In this document: piece after piece, positions 53,801 to 57,830 of the stretch
Numbering within the stretch: position 1 is the stretch's first letter
Layout of the letters: the number at the start of each line of letters is the position of its first letter
Source: Valencia hispanica
Taxonomy: Eukaryota > Chordata > Actinopteri > Cyprinodontiformes > Valenciidae
DNA length: 64,000 bases
Direction: 5' to 3'
Assembly (NCBI GenBank): GCA_963556495.2
Contig: OY747716.1
Span: forward strand, 51,452,318-51,516,317
Translations under genes and position numbers: made by a program
The notes under the pieces: model-generated
Told to the model about the DNA's origin: nothing
Seen by the model: the letters and a program-made list of their open reading frames with translations, nothing else
Databases searched by the model: none

Positions 53801-55325
53801 AAACTTCCTCTTGTTTTCAGACAGCAAAAAAAGAACTTGTTTATTTTTTCTATTAAGGAAATATGATCTGTAAATGTACCCAGATAAAAGCTGTTTGGTT
53901 GCATACAGTTTTTATTTAAGCTCGTAGTTCTCTCAGGAGGTCAATATTAGTTTGATCAACTAAACCGAGGAGCTTCTCTCTCTGGAGGTCAGGACTATCT
54001 GGGTAAATAATAAGAATAAACTTTCCTAACAATCAAAAAGTTCAGAAAGCAGCGCTGAAGCTTCCAGCCTCTAAGGTCAACATGTCATTTAGAAATGACA
54101 TTTCTAGGGCACTGGAATGAAGCTCTGCAGCCGTTCTGGTTGTTTTCAGGATGTGGGAGCTTCTTCACATCTGGATCAGAACAAACAGCAGAGAAGACAT
54201 GAAGCTTGGGTTCTGAGGAAGGTTTAAAGATCTGAGCCTGAGCTTACATCTCCACATGAAGCTACTGGTCTGTTTTCTGTCAGTCAGCAGAATCATCATC
54301 ACTGACTAACTAATGCTTCTAAAATCACTTCATTACTGCGGGAACTTTAACGACACTTTTAACCTTCTAATCATCTGGAGATTAAAAAAAGGACCATCAC
54401 TTTTAGAGAATTTGTTTCACAAATCATTGATTTTATTGCAACAATTATTTCATATTTAAGCAGGAATATAAGCAGGAGTTATTTATCTGTAATATTCCTG
54501 ATTGCTTACAACAATTTTGTGAAAATAAAACTAATCTAAACTAATATACATATGTATAGTAGAAACTGAGGTAGACGCTTGTAAAGCAGCAGAAACAGGG
54601 AGGAAAGAACAGATTGAATTTGATCAGAAGTTAAAGCGACCCGACCCGTCCCGACCCGACCGGACCCGACCCGTCCCGACCGACCCGTTCCGACCGACCC
54701 GTCCCGTCCCGACCCGTCCCGTCCCGACCCGACCGGACCCGACCCGACCGGACCGACCCGTCTCGTCCCGACCCGACCCGTTCCGACCGACCCGTTCCGA
54801 CCGACCCGTCCCGACCCGTCCCGACCCGACCCGTCCCGTCCCGTCCCGTCCCGTCCCGTCCCGACCCGACCCGACCCGTCCAGACCGGACCCGACCCGTC
54901 CGGACCCGACCCGTCCCGTCCCGACCCGACCCGTCCCGACCCGACCGGACCCGACCCGTCCCGTCCCGACCCGTCTCGACCCGACCCGTTCCGACCGACC
55001 CGTCCCGTCCCGACCCGACCCGACCCGTCCCGACCGGACCCGACCCGTCCGGACCCGACCCGTCCCGTCCCGACCCGACCCGTCCCGACCCGACCCGTCC
55101 CGACCGGACCCGTCCCGACCCGACCCGACCCGTCCCGACCGGACCCGTCCCGACCGGACCCGTCCCGTCCCGACCCGACCCGTCCCGACCGACCCGACGC
55201 GGAGCTCCGGAGCTCATCCCGGTCGGGCCGGACGCAGCCTTACCGTTTCTGCCGGGTTGTGTGCAGCAGCAGCGGCCGATGAGGAGCAGCAGCAGCAGCG
55301 CCGCTCCTCCGCTCAGGAACTCCAT
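5915..55325 (-). CDS. egfr: Epidermal growth factor receptor tyrosine kinase, 27 coding exons, 1166 aa (probably the teleost egfrb copy)
   Basis: This is a plasma-membrane receptor tyrosine kinase that binds EGF-family ligands, dimerises and phosphorylates its own tail. I assembled 27 exons by hand. Each intron has GT-AG ends and the reading frame closes at 3501 nt including the stop. Order: signal peptide (1 to about 24), L domain I, Cys-rich II with dimerisation arm, L domain III, Cys-rich IV, membrane segment 645-667, juxtamembrane RKRTLRRLL, kinase about 705-970, tail. Catalytic residues are intact: Lys744 (VAIK), Thr789 gatekeeper, Asp836 (HRDLAARN), Asp854 (DFG), Tyr868 in the activation loop. 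Tail tyrosines at 1009, 1041, 1059, 1081, 1107, 1128 and 1154 match known docking motifs. Kinase wording ([17 protein letters not shown]) is EGFR rather than ERBB2, 3 or 4. Assignment to egfrb rests on remembered similarity of the last exon to xmrk and on near-identical total length; egfra is not excluded. Confidence 0.95.
6769..6859 (-). CDS. egfr: egfr exon 26 (human exon 27 equivalent)
   Basis: Residues 1028-1057 plus one base. The exon begins AACGGG after TTCTAG and ends [20 protein letters not shown] at Tyr1041 matches the human Tyr1045 Cbl-binding region (RYSSDPTG), so receptor ubiquitination is probably conserved. Confidence 0.9.
7028..7187. repeat. (GGAA)n microsatellite, about 40 units
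   Basis: A nearly perfect 160-bp tetranucleotide run in egfr intron 25, about 170 bp upstream of the exon 26 acceptor in gene orientation. On the receptor's strand it reads (TTCC)n. The long open frames through it in several phases are artefacts of the repeat. Confidence 0.98.
7725..7862 (-). CDS. egfr: egfr exon 25
   Basis: Residues 982-1027, phase 0 at both ends. It encodes [16 protein letters not shown], then [14 protein letters not shown], whose Tyr1009 matches human Tyr992. The exon then ends in [10 protein letters not shown]. It joins in frame to exon 26 with no counterpart of the small human exon 26. Confidence 0.93.
7972..8069 (-). CDS. egfr: egfr exon 24
   Basis: Residues 949-981, the end of the kinase C-lobe: [19 protein letters not shown] and the [10 protein letters not shown] linker. 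The first two bases complete the Cys codon. Acceptor CCCTGCAG, donor GTACAG. Confidence 0.96.
8218..8364 (-). CDS. egfr: egfr exon 23
   Basis: Residues 900-948 of the kinase C-lobe: [18 protein letters not shown], then [16 protein letters not shown]. It contains the conserved [10 protein letters not shown] segment. Acceptor GTGCAG, donor GTAAGA. Confidence 0.96.
8821..9040 (+). repeat. Unassigned dispersed repeat, copy 1 (egfr intron 22)
   Basis: About 220 bp that recurs with clear similarity and the same orientation at 31162-31367 in intron 2. Shared blocks include GGCTTCATGGATGCAGAGCA, GAGGAAGTTCAAACCATCTC, ATGAGGTGGATTAGC and GTCATCCAGGAC. I do not recognise the family, and no terminal repeats or tails are obvious. 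Confidence 0.75.
9524..9599 (-). CDS. egfr: egfr exon 22
   Basis: Residues 875-899 plus one base: [20 protein letters not shown] then DVWSYG. This is the P+1 loop and the alphaF helix Asp of the kinase. It is 76 nt long, with acceptor CTGCAG and donor GTGAGA. Confidence 0.96.
9741..9896 (-). CDS. egfr: egfr exon 21 (catalytic and activation loops)
   Basis: Residues 823-874, phase 0 at both ends. It carries HRDLAARN (catalytic Asp836), DFGLAK (Asp854) and [10 protein letters not shown] (activation-loop Tyr868). All residues needed for catalysis are present. Confidence 0.97.
10234..10419 (-). CDS. egfr: egfr exon 20 (kinase alphaC end and hinge)
   Basis: Residues 761-822, 186 nt, phase 0. It contains [18 protein letters not shown], the gatekeeper Thr789 in [10 protein letters not shown], the cysteine in [10 protein letters not shown] that matches human Cys797, and [10 protein letters not shown]. 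Confidence 0.97.
10420..12014. other. egfr intron 19, no recognised feature
   Basis: About 1.6 kb of AT-rich intron between exons 20 and 19. I see no transposon signature, RNA gene or extra exon with GT-AG support. A minus-strand frame at 11709-11981 looks like chance. Confidence 0.5.
12015..12113 (-). CDS. egfr: egfr exon 19 (catalytic lysine)
   Basis: Residues 728-760, 99 nt, phase 0: [17 protein letters not shown] with Lys744, then [15 protein letters not shown]. The LREA segment, a mutation hot spot in human tumours, is intact apart from Val in place of Glu before LREA. Confidence 0.96.
12231..12353 (-). CDS. egfr: egfr exon 18 (juxtamembrane and glycine loop)
   Basis: Residues 687-727, 123 nt, phase 0: [20 protein letters not shown], then the nucleotide-binding loop [11 protein letters not shown]. 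The LTPSG threonine matches human Thr669, a MAPK target. Confidence 0.97.
12463..12607 (-). CDS. egfr: egfr exon 17 (transmembrane segment)
   Basis: Residues 638-686. The first base completes a Gly codon. A hydrophobic helix at about 645-667 is followed by the basic stop-transfer [19 protein letters not shown]. Thr677 corresponds to the PKC site of human EGFR. Confidence 0.95.
13601..14203 (-). mobile_element. L2-like LINE family A, 3' fragment
   Basis: It starts on plus with AAGGCAAGGCAATTTTATTT, the reverse of the family A 3' end seen at about 1780-1803. It continues back into the RT C-terminus ([20 protein letters not shown] on minus, about 13830-13965). It is 5'-truncated, non-coding, and lies in egfr intron 16 in sense with the gene. 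Confidence 0.85.
14395..14427 (-). CDS. egfr: egfr exon 16 (33-nt microexon)
   Basis: Residues 627-637: [10 protein letters not shown], aligning with human CTGPGLEGCP in the last Cys-rich module. It begins with one base that completes Gly626/627 and ends GG|GTAAAA. The frame fits both neighbours exactly. Confidence 0.9.
14525..14682 (-). CDS. egfr: egfr exon 15 (Cys-rich domain IV)
   Basis: Residues 575-626, 158 nt: [20 protein letters not shown] onward, then [16 protein letters not shown]. All cysteines expected from human exon 15 are present, including Cys579. NCS and NCT glycosylation sites are visible. Confidence 0.95.
14961..15051 (-). CDS. egfr: egfr exon 14
   Basis: Residues 544-574: [20 protein letters not shown] then [10 protein letters not shown]. 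The first base completes Gly543/544. Acceptor CTCCAG, donor GTGAGT. Cysteine spacing matches domain IV. Confidence 0.93.
15224..16643. mobile_element. TTAA-flanked inverted-repeat element, split by a later insertion
   Basis: Perfect 15-bp terminal inverted repeats, AGCTGCAGTCCGGAG (15228-15242) and its complement (16625-16639), are each flanked by TTAA. A TTAA duplication suggests a piggyBac-type non-autonomous element. Without the nested insertion it is about 530 bp and non-coding. It lies in egfr intron 13. Confidence 0.8.
15573..16448 (-). mobile_element. Nested retro-inserted sequence with poly(A) and 13-bp target duplication
   Basis: On the minus strand an 876-bp insert starts GC-rich, turns pyrimidine-rich, and ends with AATAAA followed by a run of A. 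It is flanked by the perfect direct repeat AAACTCAAATTCT (15560-15572 and 16449-16461). This is the signature of target-primed reverse transcription. The 147-aa minus frame at 15976-16419 lies in the GC-rich part and has no recognised domain. It may be a non-autonomous or 5'-derived L1-type sequence. Confidence 0.8.
17331..18815 (-). pseudogene. LINE family B ORF2, reverse transcriptase part
   Basis: This is a 494-residue frame with all core RT blocks: [73 protein letters not shown] and the catalytic [12 protein letters not shown]. It ends LHHTSEI, the same end as in the copy at 57831. It is out of frame with the upstream ORF2 segment that stops at 18862, so the whole ORF2 is a pseudogene although this segment is clean. 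Confidence 0.85.
18862..20067 (-). pseudogene. LINE family B ORF2, endonuclease and linker part
   Basis: The N-terminal half of ORF2 has an apurinic-type endonuclease: [39 protein letters not shown] and [10 protein letters not shown]. An in-frame TAA at 19417-19419 interrupts it just after GSTH, in the place of the catalytic SDH-containing C-terminus. Downstream the same frame continues [20 protein letters not shown] and [11 protein letters not shown], then ends at 18862. Confidence 0.8.
20161..21045 (-). CDS. LINE family B ORF1 with zinc-like N-terminus and SGNH esterase domain
   Basis: An intact 294-residue frame starting [12 protein letters not shown]. Two CxxC pairs (CSLC near residue 16 and CNKC near 35) are followed by a short coiled coil ([17 protein letters not shown]). 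The C-terminal half has the SGNH-hydrolase blocks: [10 protein letters not shown] (Ser), [10 protein letters not shown] (Asn) and DGIHPT (Asp/His). Esterase domains of this kind are known from ORF1 of CR1/L2 LINEs, where they are thought to help handling of RNA or membranes. All expected catalytic residues are visible, so this ORF1 could still encode a folded protein. Confidence 0.85.
   Translation of the reverse strand: MATLLSPVSNSSLLSCSLCQMFSYFPASFSDNGNCNKCNIFVALEARVSELEARLRVVEKPADSRSPLASAGPTRIEPPSCPPVEPAQPGPQAGWVTVRRKHSSRTQPPGHHQPIHVSNRFSPLSDTPAEKPTLVIGSSIVRNLALETPLTIVKCLPGARTGDIKSYLKLLVKDKRKYSKIVIHTGGNDTRLRQSEVTKMSVASVCKFAKTMSDLVMFSGPLPDRTSDDMFSRMLSFHQWLSRWCPANDVGYFDNWRTFWGKPGLIRRDGIHPTLDGAALLSRNMAEFISPPKH
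21502..21634 (-). CDS. egfr: egfr exon 13
   Basis: Residues 500-543: [20 protein letters not shown] then [18 protein letters not shown]. This is the start of Cys-rich domain IV with an NQT glycosylation site. The first two bases join C from exon 12 to give Gln. Donor GG|GTGAGA. Confidence 0.94.
21723..21907 (-). CDS. egfr: egfr exon 12
   Basis: Residues 438-499 of L domain [23 protein letters not shown], then [13 protein letters not shown] and IISSETS. The first base joins AA of exon 11 to give Asn. The acceptor CCTCTCAG lies only about 30 bp from a transposon end. Confidence 0.95.
21938..23390 (-). mobile_element. Degenerate Tc1-like transposon filling egfr intron 11
   Basis: The ends match as inverted repeats over about 70 bp with mismatches: CAGTACTGTGCAAAAGTTTT at 21938 and the complement of CAAAACCTTTGCACACTACT near 23363-23382. 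Broken transposase pieces lie between on minus: LQQDNDPKH with surrounding [18 protein letters not shown] (22182-22379), and [20 protein letters not shown] (22557-22775). Several frameshifts and stops make it non-functional. Confidence 0.85.
22182..22775 (-). pseudogene. Tc1-like transposase remnants
   Basis: Two readable minus-strand blocks: an N-terminal helix-turn-helix half ([20 protein letters not shown]) and a catalytic half with the second Asp in [19 protein letters not shown]. The first catalytic Asp and the terminal acidic residue region are scrambled by frameshifts. Confidence 0.75.
23398..23511. repeat. Compound (AT)n-(AG)n microsatellite
   Basis: About 72 bp of AT units (with small interruptions) pass into about 42 bp of AG units. 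The tract ends 13 bp from the exon 11 donor in egfr intron 11. In gene orientation it reads (CT)n then (AT)n immediately after the splice donor. Confidence 0.97.
23525..23618 (-). CDS. egfr: egfr exon 11
   Basis: Residues 407-437: [20 protein letters not shown], then [14 protein letters not shown] is a glycosylation site. The first two bases complete Gly, the last two (AA) pass to exon 12. Donor GTGAGT, acceptor TTGCAG. Confidence 0.95.
23732..23805 (-). CDS. egfr: egfr exon 10
   Basis: Residues 382-406, 74 nt: [17 protein letters not shown] then RTVKEIT. L domain III. Acceptor GTATTAG, donor GTAGGT; both phases fit. Confidence 0.93.
23960..24640. repeat. Degenerate MITE-like sequence (GATATCGG type)
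   Basis: An AT-rich block in egfr intron 9 begins with ATCGATATATCAGGCCGATA and ends with CCCATATCAGTCCATCTC. Such alternating GATAT/ATATCGG ends are common in fish hAT-type MITEs. I found no clear target duplication, so the limits are approximate. Confidence 0.4.
25294..25498. repeat. Snapback MITE, about 205 bp, egfr intron 9
   Basis: The two halves are inverted copies. The left end CCAGTGGTTTCTAACCCTGG and the right end (complement of CCAGGGTTGGAGACCACTGG) differ at few positions, and inner parts such as CTGCTCCAACACAGCTGA and TCAGCTGTTGGAGCAG also pair. Non-coding. Confidence 0.8.
25634..25760 (-). CDS. egfr: egfr exon 9
   Basis: Residues 340-381, 127 nt: [20 protein letters not shown] then [16 protein letters not shown]. 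Start of L domain III, with NST and NCT glycosylation sites. Acceptor CTGCAG, donor GTGAGG. Confidence 0.95.
25819..26680. mobile_element. hAT-like non-autonomous DNA element, egfr intron 8
   Basis: The ends TAGGGTGACC (25819) and GGTCACTCTA (26671-26680) form imperfect inverted repeats. Flanking 8-mers GTAAATAC and GTATATGT agree at 5 of 8 positions, a possible decayed hAT target duplication. Non-coding interior. The right end lies about 30 bp from exon 8. Confidence 0.65.
26712..26825 (-). CDS. egfr: egfr exon 8
   Basis: Residues 302-339: [20 protein letters not shown] then [17 protein letters not shown]. End of Cys-rich domain II and start of domain III. Acceptor TTCACAG, donor GTACAC. 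Confidence 0.95.
27103..27244 (-). CDS. egfr: egfr exon 7 (dimerisation arm)
   Basis: Residues 255-301, 142 nt: [20 protein letters not shown], then the arm [19 protein letters not shown] and CVKACP. The arm tyrosine and the NPxxKYxxG pattern needed for receptor pairing are kept. Donor GTAAGT, acceptor CTGCAG. Confidence 0.95.
27280..27905 (-). mobile_element. Rex3-like (RTE clade) LINE fragment, egfr intron 6
   Basis: Minus-strand pieces of an RT C-terminal region: [20 protein letters not shown] with [12 protein letters not shown] (about 27506-27694), and [20 protein letters not shown] (about 27310-27480). They match the better copy at 36570-37855 in wording ([34 protein letters not shown]). 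Frameshifted and truncated; the catalytic FADD has become VAAD. Confidence 0.75.
28200..28318 (-). CDS. egfr: egfr exon 6
   Basis: Residues 215-254, 119 nt: [20 protein letters not shown], then [19 protein letters not shown]. Cys-rich domain II. Acceptor TGTTAG, donor GTCAGT. The exon ends in phase 0 before the TGC-rich exon 7. Confidence 0.95.
28410..28478 (-). CDS. egfr: egfr exon 5
   Basis: Residues 192-214, 69 nt: [20 protein letters not shown] then QK. First furin-like Cys module of domain II. Acceptor TTTGCAG, donor GTAAAG. Confidence 0.94.
28555..28689 (-). CDS. egfr: egfr exon 4
   Basis: Residues 147-191, 135 nt: [20 protein letters not shown] then [17 protein letters not shown] domain I. 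Acceptor CCCACAG, donor GTATGA. Confidence 0.94.
28835..29541. mobile_element. hAT-type MITE with perfect 8-bp target duplication, egfr intron 3
   Basis: The element starts CAGAGGTGGGTAG and ends in CCTCTG; the ends pair as imperfect inverted repeats. The flanks carry the exact direct repeat ATTAGGAC (28827-28834 and 29542-29549), the length expected for hAT transposases. Inside are repeated ACTCAAGTAAAA-like motifs and no coding capacity. Confidence 0.9.
30161..30365 (-). CDS. egfr: egfr exon 3
   Basis: Residues 79-146 plus one base: [40 protein letters not shown], then [21 protein letters not shown] domain I. At 205 nt it is longer than I remember for human (184), the extra seven residues falling in the [13 protein letters not shown] loop. 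It includes NQS and NYT glycosylation sites. Confidence 0.94.
30760..31107. mobile_element. MITE with TAGGGCTAGGCGAT ends, egfr intron 2
   Basis: Left TAGGGCTAGGCGAT (30760) and right ATTGCCCAGCCCTA (31094-31107) form inverted repeats typical of fish hAT-like MITEs. The interior is AT-rich and non-coding. No convincing target duplication was found. Confidence 0.7.
31162..31367 (+). repeat. Unassigned dispersed repeat, copy 2 (egfr intron 2)
   Basis: About 205 bp similar to 8821-9040 in the same orientation, with small indels. I cannot name the family. Confidence 0.75.
31548..31699 (-). CDS. egfr: egfr exon 2
   Basis: Residues 28-78, 152 nt: [20 protein letters not shown], then [20 protein letters not shown]. 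It begins L domain I. The acceptor TTTCAG|TG joins G of exon 1 to make Val28. Donor GTGTGT. Confidence 0.95.
31920..32340. repeat. Possible DNA-transposon remnant
   Basis: The sequence around TAAAAAGTATTTACTCCCTTAAAG resembles ends of a common fish repeat that begins with AAAGTATT motifs. Limits and class are uncertain and nothing coding is present. Confidence 0.3.
32985..35170 (+). pseudogene. Decayed repetitive fish gene: C2H2-like fingers plus two multi-copy protein blocks
   Basis: This plus-strand locus in egfr intron 1 (antisense to the gene) reads in broken frames. First come finger-like patterns: [20 protein letters not shown] then [20 protein letters not shown] (33040-33380). Next: [20 protein letters not shown] (33757-33830), [20 protein letters not shown] with [10 protein letters not shown] (34005-34110), and [18 protein letters not shown] (34265-34320). 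The frame then passes into [40 protein letters not shown] and MDRTFAYRR (34335-34566), and later FTFEVLQKV (35065-35095). I recall these blocks only from high-copy uncharacterised fish proteins and give no function. Many stops and frameshifts mean it is dead. Confidence 0.6.
35726..35810. repeat. (AT)n microsatellite
   Basis: A nearly pure 85-bp AT run in egfr intron 1. Confidence 0.97.
36570..37855 (+). mobile_element. Rex3-like (RTE clade) LINE, 5'-truncated
   Basis: A plus-strand reverse transcriptase element in egfr intron 1, antisense to the gene. RT blocks run [41 protein letters not shown] and [13 protein letters not shown], followed by the C-terminal [29 protein letters not shown] and [20 protein letters not shown]. 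The end is GGAAGAAAATCGATGGATGG, and short GATG-type tails are reported for Rex3. At least two frameshifts lie between about 36680 and 36900. Confidence 0.8.
36875..37822 (+). pseudogene. Rex3-like reverse transcriptase, C-terminal two thirds
   Basis: A 315-residue open segment from [20 protein letters not shown] to [12 protein letters not shown]. The catalytic FADDVVLL is intact, but upstream RT motifs are in other frames (36570-36897), so the complete protein is broken. The endonuclease domain is absent. Confidence 0.75.
38396..38880. repeat. Long pyrimidine-rich tract
   Basis: About 480 bp of strongly C/T-biased sequence on plus (purine-rich on the egfr strand). Open frames through it are composition artefacts rich in Ser, Pro, Leu and Phe. 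Located in egfr intron 1. Confidence 0.75.
40295..41005 (+). mobile_element. Rex1/CR1-like LINE 3' fragment
   Basis: The plus frame 40301-40680 reads [38 protein letters not shown] and [20 protein letters not shown], the end of a LINE ORF2. A (GTTCT)-like simple repeat (about 40676-40730) has expanded inside it and shifted the frame. It resumes as [17 protein letters not shown]. The 3' end is TCCCTCTGGGATCAATAAAG plus short tail repeats. Clade naming is from memory. Confidence 0.75.
42290..42492 (+). mobile_element. LINE/SINE 3'-tail fragment
   Basis: It ends GTAAAGTGCTTTATAAATAA and then AAGTTCGTTTGATTGATTGATT, a typical L2-type 3' end with tandem GATT units. No coding part is visible. Confidence 0.55.
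42777..43292. mobile_element. MITE with AGGGCCTTTTCC ends
   Basis: Left AGGGCCTTTTCCCACC (42777) and right GGTGGAAAAGCCTC (43279-43292) are near inverted repeats. The right end carries repeated CGGCTAAGAAC units. About 515 bp, non-coding, in egfr intron 1. Confidence 0.65.
43293..49357. other. egfr intron 1 interior, short simple repeats only
   Basis: Apart from small (CA)n runs near 43930 and 49037, and a (CCAT)n run at about 46103-46135, I see no gene, RNA or classifiable element. Small frames here are unsupported. Regulatory sequence is possible but cannot be recognised by eye. Confidence 0.45.
49366..49782. mobile_element. hAT-type MITE with TAGGGATG ends
   Basis: Inverted ends TAGGGATGT and ACATCCCTA enclose GATATATCG-rich sequence. 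Flanking 8-mers GTAGCAAC (49358-49365) and ATAGCAAC (49783-49790) match at 7 of 8, a good hAT target duplication. A related but different end, CCGCCCAGCCCTA, lies at about 50250-50262 and marks the edge of another MITE piece. Confidence 0.8.
50263..53399. other. egfr intron 1 interior without recognised features
   Basis: About 3.1 kb with a poly(C)-(AAATA)n patch near 50985-51005 and scattered short frames that look like chance. Confidence 0.45.
53400..53666. repeat. MITE-like element rich in CATG/CACATG motifs
   Basis: Ends TACGGAAAAAG and CTTTTCCGTGAGG are near inverted repeats. In between, about a dozen CATG cores occur, many inside CACATG or CATGTG, and two full CACATGTG palindromes. Non-coding, in egfr intron 1. 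Confidence 0.65.
54637..55198. repeat. Pentamer satellite (CCCGA/CCCGT)n at the start of egfr intron 1
   Basis: 562 bp made almost only of CCCGA and CCCGT units, with CCGGA-type variants. On the egfr coding strand it reads GGG-TC-GGG-AC-GGG without break, starting 45 bp after the exon 1 donor. Open frames through it (for example the Gly/Ser/Arg-rich one on minus) are periodicity artefacts. Confidence 0.97.
55244..55325 (-). CDS. egfr: egfr exon 1 (start codon and signal peptide)
   Basis: Residues 1-27 plus one base. The ATG at 55325 is chosen because the in-frame codon 18 bases upstream is GTG, not [21 protein letters not shown] is a clear signal peptide, followed by CCCTQPGRN. The donor is AAACG|GTAAGG; G plus TG of exon 2 makes Val28. 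Confidence 0.92.
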
Positions 55326-55540
55326 GGAGACGGTCCGAATCACAAACTAAAGTCGTGCAGGTCAGCAGAGCCGGACGGTCTGTTGCTCCATGAGCCGCGC
55401 AGGTCCAGAGGAGTTTCTGCGCTGGAGCTGAAGGACGGGTCTGAGCGCATTCATGGTTTCTACCCAGCAGAGCAAACACCTCCTCCTCCTCCTCCTCCTC
55501 CTCCTCCTCCTCCGGCTCTACTTGATATCATTTGGCCTTA
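55326..55540 (-). promoter_or_regulatory. egfr: Probable egfr 5' UTR and proximal promoter
   Basis: The sequence just upstream of the ATG is moderately GC-rich and has no TATA box that I can see. It contains the CCT tract at 55479-55513. The transcription start cannot be placed from sequence alone. Confidence 0.5.
55479..55513. repeat. (CCT)n tract upstream of egfr exon 1
   Basis: About 11 CCT units, 154-188 bp upstream of the ATG; (AGG)n on the gene strand. Confidence 0.97.
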
Positions 55541-57373
55541 ATAGATGACGTGAAAATCAATTTGTTTGAGCATGCAGAATGTTTCCCAGAATGTGCAGAA
55601 CACAGGAAGACAAACAGACGCAAAAGCAGAGCGAAAATAAAAAGAAACAACAATCGTAACAGCGAAATATTTGGTTCAACAGCAGCTCTGCACCTTTTTA
55701 ATACGTTTTCTGAATAATGGGAATCATCTAAATATTGGTTTGCAGCCTTTATTCATTTAATTTATTTGATACATTTTAATTTTTGTGCAAAGAACAAATC
55801 TGAAAGTGACAGAAATATAAATATGCTTCAGACTAGAATATTATTGTCTAAACTAATAATTGCAATTTTAAAAAGTATAAAATATCCACATGATTTAATT
55901 TGTTTTAATGCAAATATTTTTCTCTTTGTTGGACTGCCTGAATTCTTCAGCTTTATGAACATATTTAAGCATTTTCAGTTGTAATAAGATAAAATAAATA
56001 TATTTTTTATGAAGCTTTCACAGACAGAACGGCAACAAAGCGCCGCACAGAAAGAAATAATAGCAGAGAAAAATCTAAACAGGAAAAGCTCAGAACTGAC
56101 CTGAACGCATGATGATAGCGCCACCTAAAGGCCAAGATTTCCTCAGCAGCAGCTCCGTTTCTTACTACACCTCTAAAGAGAAAACTGGGATCATAAAGCA
56201 GAATCTGGTGGATTAGGAAGAAGGATGAGATTATTTTAGGAGTTAAAAGTGATAAAAACAGATCTGTGTCTGTTTTCCTCCAAAGTTTAAGACCAAGATT
56301 AAATAATTATAGAATATTAAGATGGTTTAAATGTTTAATTTCTTTCAGTTAAACATTAAACACCAAAGACTTGAATGATGTTCATTTCATATTTACAATA
56401 TGTTTGAAAAAGAAATATTAAATAATTCAAACATAGAATAAAAGATGAAAAACCTCATTATTAGTTATCAAAACTGAGAAATAACCCTTTTATATATATA
56501 TTTTTTATCAGTCACATTCGTTTCCTGAAACATTTTTACCTTATTCATAAAATATAAAATGTGGTGTTTATGATAAAAAAGACAAGTTTAATGAGATAGA
56601 AACAATACATCATACAATACAGAGGCTTAAAATGTCTCCAAACTAATACTTGAATAAATAATTTATAACTTTTTCCACCCATTATGTGACATTAATGTTT
56701 GTAAAAACTCAATAAACGTGTCATTGGAAATAACAATATTGATAAAAACCTGCTATAACCTAGTTACATAAATGTGCATATCCTATAAAACCCATGCAGA
56801 CACCACATAATATTAGCCTTTACAAATCTGTGATGTTTTTATGACCTTTGGATCTTATTTGTGTATTAGTTCCAGTGAAAAGGATGACACAGAAGGGAAA
56901 CCTGAGCTGCTCCACCTGCCGTGCCTTCTGCAGAAACAATCACTCTAATCTGCAAAAGCAAACGCTTCAGATTATACCTGAGCTGCTGAAACTAACACTG
57001 ATTACGCTCACAGGTGAGCAGAAAGCAGATTTGTTGTTTCCTGCAGGAGGGAATAAAAGTTTTTCTGATCTGATGGTTTCGTTCTGACTCGTTGGGTCTT
57101 CTTGTCTTTGGGTTTATGGTCAGACATGAGTAACCGTTAGAGGTCTGAGAAGTAGGCTACATTCATGTTGAAGCAGTGCAGCAAAACGTTTTCACTAATT
57201 TATCCTTTTATAACAAATCTATGTTCTTCTGTTGGAAATTCCAGCATTTTATCAAAGTCTTTACTCTGATTGTGACCTTAACAGCTTTCAGCTCAGCCAA
57301 AGTCCGTTAAAGATACAAAAGGTAAAGAATGAAGCTCTGAGTTGATTTTTATGTTGGGTCCATTTAAAATTTT
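55541..57373. other. Upstream flank of egfr, no recognised feature
   Basis: About 1.8 kb of AT-rich sequence. No exon, RNA gene or classifiable repeat was seen; short frames look like chance. Confidence 0.45.
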
Positions 57374-57830
57374 AATTCAATTCAGTTTATTTATATACAA
57401 GCAGGATACCAGACCAGGTATATCTTCTATGGAGAGAAAAACACTGAGAGAAAACAAAGTTAAGAGTCAAAATAACAGAATGTACTGTAATACAACTGGA
57501 GAGTAGTAGGAGAAAAGGAAGTAGCAGAGTGAAGAATAGTGGTAAGTCTGTCCTCCAGCAGTCTAAGCCTATAGCAGCATAACTACAGAGATAGCTCAGG
57601 ATGACCTTAGCCACTCTAACTATAAGCTTTATCAAAAAGGAAAGTTTTAAGCCTGGCCTTAAAAGTAAACAGAGTGTCTGCCTCACGGACTAAAGCTGGG
57701 AGCTGGTTCCACAGGAGAGGAGCCTGATAGCTAAAAGATCTGCCTCCCATTCTACTTTTAGAAATCCTAGGAACTACAAGTAAACCTGCAGTCTGAGAGC
57801 AAAGGGCTCTGTTAGGAACATATGGACCAA

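Noticed and set aside
54624..55343. 239-aa Gly/Ser/Arg/Thr-rich frame on minus that includes the egfr signal peptide
   Set aside because: It runs through the pentamer satellite, which is open in many phases. The splice donor at 55243 ends the real exon, and the listed first codon is GTG.
55257..55541. 94-aa plus-strand frame with a poly-Pro run
   Set aside because: Antisense shadow of egfr exon 1 and the CCT repeat.
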